NCBI GenBank assembly: GCA_021030915.1
Contig: JAGEMR010000022.1
Location: 62,001 to 126,000, forward strand
DNA length: 64,000 nt
Source: Astrothelium macrocarpum
Taxonomy: Eukaryota; Ascomycota; Dothideomycetes; Trypetheliales; Trypetheliaceae
Reading direction: 5' to 3'
In this document: positions 54,247 through 64,000 of the stretch, piece after piece
How positions within the stretch are numbered: position 1 is the first letter of the stretch
Layout: each line of letters starts with the position of its first letter
Notes under the pieces: model-generated
Told to the model about the DNA's origin: nothing
Seen by the model: only the letters and a program-made list of their open reading frames with translations
Database searches by the model: none
Made by a program: the position numbers and the translations under genes

Positions 54247-57200
54247 GAAGACCAGATCATCCAGATGAGTTATCTGGGTTCGAAGTGGATGTCGTCGGTG
54301 ACTTTTTTTCATGTCTTTTTAGTACTTGGCACAAGTGAAACTACACGTAGTATAGCTTTCACGAGGTGAAGGTTGATGTATGTAGTTGGAACGGAACGTG
54401 TAACTAGATGAATAAAGTCAATGTCGTCTTGCGAGACTTGTTACTTTTGTTGTGAAAGCATTGGCATTCAGCACCCCAGTTGGGGAGTTCTCCAAGTCAA
54501 TGCTGATTGAGACAGTCAGCACAACGTTTCTCTGCAAGAATGACTTGTTTATGGAATGGCAATGCCCTATGTTGGCATTGAAACATCGAGAGTCTATTAT
54601 AAGAAATTGAATTGCTAATTTCTTTTGAGCGAAATTATAAGAAATCGTCAATTCATTAACAACAGCCTTTTTTGCGTTTTCTCGTCAGCTCTCGTAAGAA
54701 AATCTTTTACAAGCGATAGAAATTGTGAGATAACTTCTATCATACATTCGGGGAATCTCGTTTTTGTTTTGCGTTCAGATCAAGTAATATGAGAATGGAT
54801 CTATTACGTCTTGTGTCCCGGCAGATCCGTCTGTATCTGAACTCGGCAGATGAGACCTTACTGTTCTGCTCTTTTGGCCCCTCGTTGTCAATCTATCCTC
54901 CCTCCTTGGTGATATAGTGTTTGAATCTATAAGGGTCGGCTCATCAGAAGAAGTATAGCGTTTTCCGCGTGTAAGGTACAGGATCTGTTCATCGCCGGCA
55001 CGTTCGGGAGACGAAGAGATTATTTGGTGAGTCCATTTCGATATCTGGGCCAGGCGTAAAGTAGGTCTCTTCAGCTATTTTGACTGGGACAATCGTAGGT
55101 AGTCATATCTGTCATGTATGTGGTCTGTCTTGCTGCATCAATACAAGATCCGGCAGGGTCTCTGGGATTTTCCTCCGGCTTAACCTGGCTTTCTGTAGCC
55201 TCTTGGCGCATATCAACAAGATTCAGCGAGAGGAGAGGGTCTTCTTTCAGCACGGAAGCATCAAAGCCAAGTCAGTCCAAGCGCAACGTGCACTTCCTGA
55301 TCAACAAAACCAACAAAGATGGAAGCAGATGTCGACGAGGCTATTGTATACGAAGAGATGAATGCTTCATAGGCAGGTAGCAACGCGCTTAGAACTGTCT
55401 TGATCCGCCGTTTTTTGTTGCTGTTTTATTGTTGTTGCCGTACAAATAAAGGTATCGGTCACTTATAATGATAGCGGTGAAGCATGAGAAGAAACAACGG
55501 TACATGATAGATGCATAAAGTAGAAATCATTGTTCCAGAGTAATGTCTGATGAAGCAGACTTGTGCAGACGTGCACTTATGGCACACTTGGCGAGGTTAT
55601 ATCTACGCAGAAAATACCGCAGAATTATCCGCTGCAGGTCGAAATAGCACTACCGACGGCCTTAGCATTATAGGAGTAGCGTAGGTACCTCATCTTCCAG
55701 TAATTAGCTTAACCTAAAACCGGATATCCTGCTCCCTTAGCGTATCAGGATCGTGAAAGGCGAATAGATGCGTTTAGCTTACTCCGTAGGTCAACAGATG
55801 AAGACAGGAGCCTGGACGTGGCCTAGCTTTGCATATCTACACTTCTAATAATAACACGAACATTCTGGATGCCCAGTTCGAATCCCATGGACAGCAAACT
55901 TTTCTTACGATGTGAATGGGCCATCTTACGGACTTGTAAGAGAGCTGAAACCTTGAATACAGGGGACTTGATCCAGACTAGTTTCAAAAACGTAAATAAT
56001 TATTGGCCCCGATTGCAAGACCGGACGGTCATTCAAAGAGCCAGGTTTGCGGTATAAGCCCACGCCGATTTGCCGAATTTCGGCACTGAACATGACAAGC
56101 GAGGTCATTGAGACCGCAATGGAAAGGTCTTTCGGCCGCAAGAAGAAATTTATTACAGAGGGACCCGAAAATAGTGAGGACGTAGTGGACGTCTACGCCG
56201 CATTGGCAGCAGGGAAGCAGGGACTCGATTTTGATTGACACTCATTGGAGGACGAGTGAGAAGCTGATGTATCTGGCGTTGGCGCCATCGAGAGTGTAAA
56301 TGATGACAACGTCGAAATCATGCGCGAATAGGACCGGAAATATCAGGGAGTATATGACACATACGATTCAGCAGTCGATGAAGGACAACCTATACGTGTC
56401 GCCACCGCTCGTCAGAAGGCTGTTCGGCACGATAGAGATCTGAACTACCGTTTTAGGAAGAGGTAAGGTTTTACCTATCAAGAGTCACGGGTTCTTTGAG
56501 AAGAGAATTTATGGAAAGGATATCCTTTGGCTCGTAGGAGGTAATAAATTTCCGAGTAAGTGGTTCTTTTGGTCACCTCACTTGGGGATACTCAGCTTAG
56601 TCTTCCTCTTGGTTATCGTTTTACACGTTCCGACATTTTCGACTTGGCCGATATGATATGCGTACCTAATGCAATAGCGAAACGTGTGCGGGTTAAGTTC
56701 TGAGTCGCAGAAGATGACTAAGCTTGCACCAATCAAGTCCGATCTACCTAAAAGATTGGTACCTTAGGTATTGCGGACACATAGCAAAGGAAATGCGCGG
56801 ACACCACATTCTTGCCGCCTCTACCAAAATTGCTAGTATGATCAAATTCAGCCTTAGGGCAGTCTCTAGAGCAGCACCTGTTCTGCCAACACATTGTCGC
56901 AAGTTCGAATGTCTCTGAGAGTGTATTCAAGAGCGTATTTAAGAAGTGCCACACATATATAAATCGCTGGTAAATGAAAGTGAGACGGATGAATGCCCGT
57001 CGAGTAACGAAATATTTCGGCCTTTCTTCGGCTGAACCGGGAGCATGGCTGATTCCACCGGAAATCTTTCACCTCTGCGATCATCGCCCTCTCCACAAAA
57101 TACTTACATTACTGGCTTGGTGACATGCAACTCAATCAAGAGACAGAAACCTTTGGTGTGACAGCATTTGTAGCTCATCCAATAAAGTCTATCCCCGTCA

Positions 57201-57726
57201 CAACTTACTGTGTAGATTCCAGCAAGATCTTGCCCGACGAAGAAACACATATGTTAAACACACATCTTCTTTGATACTGTGCTCTCCCAAAGCGAGCAAG
57301 CAGTTGCAATATAATTAAAGTCATCTTGAAGCTCCTATCGGGTTTCGATTGCTGAAGGTTGCATCAATCACTCGACAACGTGATGGAGATGAACATACCA
57401 ATGTGCATACCTGGAAACTAATCTAAGATCTCAATCAAGACCAATCTCTTTATGCCTGTATTTCGTATACCTGGAGAAATTACGAACGCACAATATCCGT
57501 TAGTCTCTAGGATGGTACTGTGTTTCCGACGTTTCAGAATGTCCTTGATGCGATTGTTCGATATGACATGGACGAATATGCATGAATCGATCAAATTTAC
57601 ATTAACCGAATGACATTGATGAGCGTAATGCACAAATTCAACTGATGACGAGGATCTATTTACAGTGTGCGTAGTGTGATGCATGACTAGATACTGGACG
57701 AGTTTGACGAAATAACCAAGAATGAT
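54247..57726. other. Gene-poor stretch with possible relics
   Basis: About 3.5 kb without an intact gene. Open frames at 55080-55361, 56047-56238 and 56724-56918 are short. The one at 56047-56238 (RSFGRKKKFITEGPENSEDV region) looks like a natural protein fragment and is followed by several stops, so it may be a relic. A tRNA-like GTTCGAATCCC at 55877-55887 has no stems around it. Confidence 0.45.
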
Positions 57727-58074
57727 TTGGCAACATTTCGTCATGATCCGAATCAAATACTCGATGGAGGATCTCAGGCTTTGTATCAGTGGATGTATTC
57801 TCTCCCGAACCAGGTTCTCTTTTGTGTAGGTCGGCAATTTGCGGTTCTCAAGAAAGTCTGTCCTGGTCTTTGTCCTGAAGAAGTCATGCGTGGAGACGTG
57901 ATTGCCATTCTGCATGGTTTGAGTGGTCCAGCTATGCTGCGGCAAGTAGGGGAGAAGTGCCTTTATGTGGGGACTTGCTTTGTCGACGGTATGATATTTG
58001 GAGAGGTTTGTGACTGGGATGAGAAGGCAACAGATACCTTGGTGCTCATACAGGTCGCCTATGGTGTTCGATAG
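57727..58074 (+). pseudogene. HET-domain protein C-terminal fragment
   Basis: An open frame of 115 residues without an ATG at its start. It reads LFCVGRQFAVLKKVCPGLCP, then EEVMRGDVIAILHGLSGPAM and KCLYVGTCFVDGMIFGEV, the pattern of the C-terminal part of fungal HET (heterokaryon incompatibility) proteins: GR-x-F, a GDV-x-x-L-x-G step and a YVHG-like block. The N-terminal HET domain is absent; upstream frames contain stops and no HET motif. I read it as a decayed remnant. HET proteins trigger incompatibility and cell death in fungi; this copy cannot, as it lacks the effector part. Confidence 0.65.
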
Positions 58075-58633
58075 GGCGAAGGCAAAGCTTGATCTGCCAA
58101 TCGGGGCTGAAGAAACAGCTCCGAGGTGGGCGGATCAAACGTAGGCTGATAGTGTCCAGTGGACTAGGCCACCGCGTGCAAGTACTATGGCAATCTCATG
58201 CGGGACTCCGTGTCTCTCTGCGCCCAAAACTCACCAATTGTTCTTTTCGCGGCTAATACGGCCCGATCCCGCCTTAGATGGCCCCTGCTTAGCTGCAGGA
58301 AACCCGAAAAAAAAGGTCGCCTGTCCTAACAGATACCTATTCATGAGCTTCCTCAATAAAACCTAGACAAGCCTAGTGCGCAGATAATCGTACGTCATAC
58401 GCATAAGATATAGAAGATCTTGAAAGAATCTAAGCTTACGCTACTCTCTTCCATAACACCGTGAGTAAATAACTTGTTGGATTGCGATCTGGCTCACTCC
58501 TTGGAGACTCTACCTCCGCCTCGAGTCTAAATTACAGTCTTGCAACATCTATTCCCATATCCTCTGATAGCACGGCAAGTGCTAGTGATGTTCCTCACTG
58601 ATGCCTTTGCTGATCTGAAGCAGTTCCTAATCC
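58075..58633. other. Intergenic region
   Basis: About 560 bases with no gene recognised. Confidence 0.4.
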
Positions 58634-59080
58634 ATGATGCCTGCGAGACCGAAGGACTTTTCGATCGGTGAAGACGGGACGAGTGTTCGCTTGGGAGGCG
58701 CCTCTGTTGAAACGAATGTCGCCGTCTGGTCACCACTTCCGACAGCTTTCGAGAAGGCACGTGCTGCTACCATATTCACCCGTCTAGAAACTCGCCACTC
58801 GCACCAGGAGCTCAAAGCCGCGTTCGAGGCTACCCCAGACGTTGATCAGACGTTCTGTCTGTCGGTTAATAATGTTATCCTTGTTTTCTCCGCCTCTCAG
58901 GATGAGCACACTACGCACTGCAAGAAGGTCCTCCAGATGCTGAAAGATCGCTCGCTGTTTGCAGATATTCATGGTTGTGTCTTCGATTCCGCAAAGTGCT
59001 CTGATACAGGAATCCGGTTGGAACAAGTCGGAGACCACAAAGCTTACATGGTCGTCAATGATGGCGCCCCGCGCCGTTAA
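58634..59080 (+). CDS. Unrecognised 148-residue protein
   Basis: Single exon starting MMPARPKDFSIGEDGTSVRL, 148 residues. Composition is natural, with a possible beta-rich start, the segment EKARAATIFTRLETRHSHQE and four cysteines, none in a known pattern. No signal peptide and no membrane segment. The opposite strand is also partly open, so the coding call rests on composition and a reasonable start; alternative ATG at 58637. It may be an orphan gene or a fragment. Function unknown. Confidence 0.5.
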   Translation: MMPARPKDFSIGEDGTSVRLGGASVETNVAVWSPLPTAFEKARAATIFTRLETRHSHQELKAAFEATPDVDQTFCLSVNNVILVFSASQDEHTTHCKKVLQMLKDRSLFADIHGCVFDSAKCSDTGIRLEQVGDHKAYMVVNDGAPRR

Positions 59081-59707
59081 TTCTTTTTTCGGAGTAGACA
59101 CGTTGTGCTGTCCCTATCTCAGGTATTTCATATTGACGCAACCCAGAGAGTACCGTGGTCATTTGGTGAACCGAGAGAAAGGGACCGCCCTACTTTCGAA
59201 AGGCACTGCTGAATTTGTATAAAGTTCTTGAGAACTCAAATGATATCATCATTTTAAGGTAGCTGCTCAATCAGCCTCGCTCTCTAACCATGCACATTCC
59301 GAAATCCTACACACCAATTGTTACCCTTTTGGCGCCGGACTTTGTACATAAATCGGCTTGTCTGCATGAACATGGAATAGCTAGGACATCTGACCAGGTT
59401 TAGGCAAACTGCTTACGAGCTTACACGATACCCCGAACCAATATTACAATTGGGCGCAGGCTTCCTATGTCATCGCACCGAAGAGCCAAGGTACATTGAA
59501 GCTGGACGCAGCCCAAGTCCCTGTCTCGTAGTCCAAGTTTACAAAGGTTTGCATAGTCTCAACCAGGGATTCGAGTATTGAGAGTATTCGGTATGGTCTT
59601 GACATTCAGCTTAAAGGATGGGGATCACATAGAGGTTTGAAATAAATACCGGACTTTCTTTGTACGTCGTAGTCTGCTCAGCAGAATTGTAAATTGGTAT
59701 TCGAAGT
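59081..59707. other. Intergenic region
   Basis: About 630 bases between the ends of convergent genes; no gene recognised. Confidence 0.4.
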
Positions 59708-60721
59708 CTACTCAATCTCCGATCCATCCCCTGAACCAGGAAAGGTTTCAGGATCAAGATCGCTTGTGTCTGGATCAACGCCACCACTGTCACCAGAGTA
59801 CTGTGAACAACCAAATTTCGGCGCTCCCGTATAGCCGATTATCTGCGTCACATCCCATGCCGTACAGAAGATGCTGGTAGCAAAGCCCGCCCAAAAGGTT
59901 TCGTTATGTAGGCCGACGGATCCTGATTGATAATCGGAGTATCCTGCACAACCCCCTTCTCTCGTTAATGAACCTCTGAAATCGTTGTTGATGTCTTCAA
60001 AATTATAGTAGTTGCCCGACCAGTTCGGAATGAGAACGAGCCAGACAAAAGATGCGCCTCCAAGCGATAAGTCATAGGCACAGTATTGGATGTCGAAAGC
60101 GGCTTCCCGTGTAGCTGCAGCAGAAGCTGAGGCCCGGGCAGCAGTCGCGGAAGTATATATTGAGCTGATGGTGCTAACTGCTGTTGAAGAACCTTGGGGA
60201 ACAGTTATTTTGTGGCCATCAATCCCTATGTACGAAGCGCTTGTATATTCGTAAACGATACCAAGATAGGGGTCAGTTGTCACATGTGTGCCGGACGAAG
60301 ATGATGGTGTCGTCTTGGTGGAGTTCTGGTTAGGAATCGCGGTATATCCACATTCATTATGATCAGACGGTGGCTTGGCCGTTGAGTTGTGCGATGTGCT
60401 GGGAAAACTCAAAGTTGGAAAGTAACTACTCGCGCCAGAACATTGACAACAAATGGATGCACTGTTGGGACAGGAGCCACCGCCATCCGGATCTTCATAA
60501 GGTATACATAATGGTTCCGAATTGTTGCCTCGGCGAGCCAGAATAGGGTTGAACGGCGCTATAGGAGTGACTGTATGGGCATGTGGAGTATCAGTTATCG
60601 GAGTCGAACCGTCGTAAGGCCATCCAATGGTACGAGTGGGAACAGAAAGAGGAGCGACCAGCGCTGACACGGTTGTAAGGAGTGGAATGAAAGCGACGAG
60701 AAACGTTTCTGCTAGATACAT
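59708..60721 (-). CDS. Secreted protein of unknown function
   Basis: Single exon, 337 residues. The signal peptide is MYLAETFLVAFIPLLTTVSA. The mature part has a cysteine group CPNSASICCQC, a Ser/Thr-rich linker with sequons, and a C-terminal half rich in aromatic residues (FVWLVLIPNWSGNYYNFEDI, DYQSGSVGLHNETFWAGF) with cysteines in GGCAGY, FCTAW and FGCSQY. The tail is Asp/Gly/Ser-rich and not hydrophobic, so no GPI anchor is seen. Likely extracellular; no domain recognised. Two neighbours are the orphan ORF and the methyltransferase gene, and I see no functional link. Confidence 0.75.
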   Translation of the reverse strand: MYLAETFLVAFIPLLTTVSALVAPLSVPTRTIGWPYDGSTPITDTPHAHTVTPIAPFNPILARRGNNSEPLCIPYEDPDGGGSCPNSASICCQCSGASSYFPTLSFPSTSHNSTAKPPSDHNECGYTAIPNQNSTKTTPSSSSGTHVTTDPYLGIVYEYTSASYIGIDGHKITVPQGSSTAVSTISSIYTSATAARASASAAATREAAFDIQYCAYDLSLGGASFVWLVLIPNWSGNYYNFEDINNDFRGSLTREGGCAGYSDYQSGSVGLHNETFWAGFATSIFCTAWDVTQIIGYTGAPKFGCSQYSGDSGGVDPDTSDLDPETFPGSGDGSEIE

Positions 60722-61777
60722 CCTGCTTGCTGGAGAATGTTAGTGGTCTAGGTAAATCGTCTCGTCCAAAATTTGATAGTGAATAATTAGAAAATGAAGA
60801 GGGAAAAATAAAAGCTCGTAAGAATGAAAAACGACTTAACAGAGAAAAAGTATGTAATGAATATCGAATATATACTATGTTCTAGAGACAATACAGGCGC
60901 TTCTCAATGTTTCCAACTGTCCAGAAGCACATCAAGCGAAAAACAACAGCGAAGCAAGACATGACTCGGCCATCTTCCAACTCTCTACAATAGTAACATG
61001 ATGACGTATCCTTCTAGTGCTATGTGTGGTTAGCAAAGCTCTCAAATCAAAACTTCGTTCCTTGATTGGAGCAGCTAAGTAGAGCTGAGATTTAGTTTCA
61101 AAGATCACCGTATGTCACACCGGAAATATTGAGGGGGAACCACACAGAATTTCACCGGTCTTCCAATGGACAGTTTGAGAATATCATTCAAGTAGAGGAC
61201 TTCTCTGGCATTCATGCTCCTATAAATTACCCACGGTGTTTGATTTGGGGGAAAGTAGAATTCCGGCCGGCAACTGGCGTTAGAGAGAAGCAGACAGAGC
61301 CACAGCTAACGAGCAACTGACCCCATTGCTATTTGCGCCTTGGAAGTGAGCGATGACCAAGGATACCTGGGCTGTGGTTGTGCGACTCTATGCCACAAGC
61401 GAGCCAGTCCGACGTTACAATTGGTATCGATGTTTTGCTTTCAGGAGCTCACACAAGGTACCTACATGTCATTGTAGATATGTTACCTCAGGGAGCCAGG
61501 AAACCGGCGTCAGGTCCGTACGTCTGCGGTCTTATTGCACCCTATTCAAGTCCACTAGCTTCCATTATAAGAGCCAGATATGACTGTCTGAGAAGTCGCT
61601 TCACAGTCCCAGCAATAGAAGTATTGTGTTGGGTATTGTCAGAAACATGCACACGCTGATCTGATGGGAACGGGTGCAGAAGACATTAAAGATCTTTTTT
61701 TACAAATCTTATGGATCCCGACTTCTATTCTGGGCGGACGAAAAAGAGGCCATGTCAAAATTTCAGTGGCGCAGCGT
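60722..61777. other. Intergenic region
   Basis: About 1.05 kb: promoter of the secreted-protein gene and 3' flank of the methyltransferase gene. Open frames near 61129-61659 look random. Confidence 0.45.
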
Positions 61778-63061
61778 CTATGCTTTGACAACCCCAATAA
61801 TGGAAATAGCGTTAGTTTTTGGAACCCTCATATCCAAGATCTTGAAGGAAAGATCTACGCTCTCGATTAGCGTTTGCCAATCCTCGCGAGATCGCTCCAT
61901 CGCGTTCATCATTGTCATGATCGTAATGTCCATACTCCTGATGTGCTTTTCCTGTGTGTAAGATAGCATCTTTGGAGGAGGAACAATGGCATCAGCTATG
62001 ATCAGCTTAGTTTTAGCAGTCATACCAGGGAGAAGATTCCTCAAAACAGCTATAGCATCCTCATCTGGCCAATCATGGAGAATGAATCGCAAAAGGTAGA
62101 CATCTGGGCCTTGGACTGGATTTGGTGTGAAGAAATCGTGCTCTTGGAAAGTGATACGGTCTATCATCTCGTGGGGTAGTCCAGCTCGTCCTCTTGCCAC
62201 TGCTGCTGGTTGATCTTGTACAATGAACTTGAGCTTGGGGGCAGCTTTCGCAATGGCCTGGCTGACGGTTCCTGTGTTTCCACCTACATCAATCACGAGA
62301 CCTTCCTCAAGGCCTGCCCAGTCGTATCCTTCTACAACATGGCTCAGGTTAAACATCTGACTTGATCGCTGATACCCCTTCATCAGCCCGGAGAACCAAC
62401 CCACCTTTACCGGGTCCTGTGCAGCCCACACCATGCTCTGCAAATTGGTCTGCCAGGCCACATTGAAAGCGGCATTATTCTTCTTCTCACTCCGTCCAAA
62501 GCGTTCCGTCGCCTCCACTGTCTTGGCCGTACTTGGGAATACCACCTCCGTCTGATACCCTACCTGCCCATTGACAGCCTCGTCCGTCACTATCAGCCTT
62601 GACATCGCACTGTGCGTCACTCTACCTGGTTCTGGTTCTTCGAACCAATGATTCGTCATTGCATGCCTCATAACTCGGGTCAACCGCCTTTCATCAACGT
62701 TACACTTCCGTGCGATCTCGTTGAATGTGGTACTGGACCCGGGCTCTAGAGGTACGGCATGGTGCACTTTGAAGTGATAAAGCCAGCGCAGGCTTGCAGT
62801 ATCATGAGCGCCATAGCCTGCGTAGTACTGTGCTGCTTCAGTAGGCCAAAGCGCAAGGAAATGCAGTTGTCGTGCTGCTGCTATGAGGCTGTTGCGGGCC
62901 TGGATTATAGCCTCAGGAGCTTGAGGAGTGGGAAACGCAATCGGGCTGGAGGGGGGGAAAGAGGGTTGTGGGTGGCTGTTCTCCCGGAGGAAAGAGCAGA
63001 GGGCGGAGGTAGTCGAGGAGACTGTGGCGGCGAGCGCTTCTAGGGAGCCTATATCCGCCAT
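61778..63061 (-). CDS. O-methyltransferase, plant-type family 2 (fungal secondary metabolism)
   Basis: Single exon, 427 residues. Transfers a methyl group from S-adenosylmethionine to a hydroxyl of a small molecule. After a helical dimerisation domain with a winged-helix segment (FNEIARKCNVDERRLTRVMR) comes the SAM motif LVIDVGGNTGTVSQAI at about residues 255-270, then the acidic cofactor position in IVQDQP, HDFFTP and RFILHDWPDEDA, where His329 is the likely catalytic base. The C-terminus reads SREDWQTLIESVDLSFKI. The set is typical of sterigmatocystin-type and related fungal O-methyltransferases. It lies about 7.5 kb downstream of the RiPP-like pair; a role there is possible but unsupported. 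The substrate is unknown. Confidence 0.9.
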   Translation of the reverse strand: MADIGSLEALAATVSSTTSALCSFLRENSHPQPSFPPSSPIAFPTPQAPEAIIQARNSLIAAARQLHFLALWPTEAAQYYAGYGAHDTASLRWLYHFKVHHAVPLEPGSSTTFNEIARKCNVDERRLTRVMRHAMTNHWFEEPEPGRVTHSAMSRLIVTDEAVNGQVGYQTEVVFPSTAKTVEATERFGRSEKKNNAAFNVAWQTNLQSMVWAAQDPVKVGWFSGLMKGYQRSSQMFNLSHVVEGYDWAGLEEGLVIDVGGNTGTVSQAIAKAAPKLKFIVQDQPAAVARGRAGLPHEMIDRITFQEHDFFTPNPVQGPDVYLLRFILHDWPDEDAIAVLRNLLPGMTAKTKLIIADAIVPPPKMLSYTQEKHIRSMDITIMTMMNAMERSREDWQTLIESVDLSFKILDMRVPKTNAISIIGVVKA

Positions 63062-63857
63062 CGAAGAGAACTAAGATGTTGGAGAGGGACCCAATGGAGA
63101 TGTCTGATCAAGGGAAATGTCCAAGCTAAGCGTGAGAAAGGTCATTCTGTCGTCCCCAGGGCGCACGGGGGTACTGTTCTGAACAAATGAAAGATTGGAT
63201 GGCCGCAATCGGTGAATAGCTCGACACGCCATTCCTCTATTTCGTCCGAGACTGGGCTGAAGCCAGGACTTAGCAAAGCGTAAGAGGGGTCAATTCTGCA
63301 GGGGCGAGGCATAGAGGCGGGAAGACGAAAATCCACAGAAATATCTGCCACTGTCAGCGAAGACCTGCGGGAGGTTCAGGAAGTTCAGGTATGAGCTAGG
63401 GTGACAAGCGTCTTTCTAGAGAGTGAAGATGGACGATTTAGCGCATGGGTGAACCGTTCCGTCGGCTTGAATGTAGGCCCGATCTCACTTCCCTGTGCTG
63501 TCATCTGCAAAGCTCTCGATCTTTCATATCCTTACTTGTTCTACGCCGTGCCTATTCGCTGCATAAGTAACTACAGTAAACCTTGACATTTGAATCACTG
63601 TCTCCGTACGTGAAGATAGAACTTGGCGTCGGCAGTCAATGCCAAAATCGCCGGCAATCGCACCACCGCGTGCGGCTCAAACACAGATGTGTCTTCCAGG
63701 AAGGCGCTGCTGCTGCCTGCAGCTTGTAGACTCCTCGTCTCTCAGTGTTCTCTTCTCCAATCCCTTTACTCTCACTTGCAATTGTTTTAGTTCTGCTCTA
63801 TAGCTGCGTCGCTTCTGGACCCAACCACCTGGGCAGGAAAGCCTCGCGATTGCTGAC
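63062..63857. other. Divergent intergenic region
   Basis: About 800 bases between the O-methyltransferase start (minus) and the partial gene at the window edge (plus). No other gene recognised. Confidence 0.4.
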
Positions 63858-64000
63858 ATGCTTTCTCCATTAGATAATGAAAAAGGGACCATCAATGTAG
63901 GTACAGATATTGCGTCGAGCTCAACCAAAGTGACCCGCGAGCGAGATGTCGATACTGATCTAGCATACGAATATCTGGTGCAAAGGCACAATGTTAATGA
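63858..64000 (+). CDS. Start of an unknown gene, cut by the window edge
   Basis: An open frame from ATG 63858 to the end of the window (47 full codons), starting MLSPLDNEKGTINVGTDIAS and containing DVDTDLAYEYLVQRH. Acidic N-termini of this kind precede the first membrane segment in fungal major-facilitator permeases, but nothing that far is visible. Low confidence; product unknown. Confidence 0.4.
   Translation, partial: MLSPLDNEKGTINVGTDIASSSTKVTRERDVDTDLAYEYLVQRHNVN

Noticed and set aside
53793..54260. Long minus-strand open frame with a repeated PIAAGGVIS unit
   Set aside because: It is the exact antisense of the tandem precursor repeats; the plus strand has the signal peptide and Kex2 sites.
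55877..55887. tRNA T-loop-like GTTCGAATCCC
   Set aside because: No T stem, anticodon stem or acceptor stem can be formed around it.
57418..57945. 175-residue minus-strand open frame
   Set aside because: Overlaps the HET remnant on the other strand, which has recognisable family motifs; this one has none.

Overview
The window is nuclear DNA of a filamentous ascomycete. Genes lie on both strands, are split by many short GT-AG introns (mostly 43-66 bases, often with a CTAAC/CTGAC-like branch site) and carry fungal-specific families: a NACHT/ankyrin/SPRY NLR, a UstYa (DUF3328) protein, a Kex2-type repeat precursor, fungal C2H2 and HMG-box proteins and a fungal GST. A leotiomycete-like fungus is my guess from overall protein character; no search could be run. 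Exon junctions were read by eye, and every multi-exon model called complete sums to a whole number of codons.

Left part (1-26.7 kb), mostly housekeeping: an aldo/keto reductase, a Ser/Ala-rich GPI-type surface protein, a Sir2/Hst1-type sirtuin, the RNase P/MRP subunit Rpp40, a mitochondrial HMG-box protein, the Prp5 splicing helicase, a small myristoylated MGNCFG protein, an unrecognised acidic protein, a family-X DNA polymerase (Pol4/lambda type), a secreted cysteine-rich protein, a FAM192A/Fyv6-domain protein and a protein with an extended HExxH motif. The short shared promoter of the HMG-box and prp5 genes is interrupted by a 1.43-kb element with 53-bp terminal inverted repeats and an extremely AT-rich interior.

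Middle part (26.7-49 kb): an IFI6/IFI27-like membrane protein diverges from a 1,599-residue NLR (STAND N-terminal domain, NACHT, ankyrin repeats, SPRY), a layout that recalls effector/receptor pairs of fungal programmed cell death. Then come an unrecognised 453-residue protein, a C2H2 transcription factor behind about 4 kb of gene-free DNA, an omega-like GST, a conserved-looking basic protein whose 3' end is unresolved, and translation factor eIF3h.

Right part (49-64 kb) is accessory: a second member of the secreted cysteine-rich family, a UstYa-family oxidase gene, and 0.9 kb downstream a small secreted precursor made of six 18-residue repeats separated by KR/RR Kex2 sites. The last two have the core layout of a fungal ribosomal-peptide (RiPP) pathway, but the repeat has none of the Tyr/Phe/Trp residues modified in known UstYa-dependent peptides. 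I regard this as the most promising undescribed system here. A decayed HET-domain C-terminus, two orphan ORFs, a family-2 O-methyltransferase and the start of an unknown gene complete the window.
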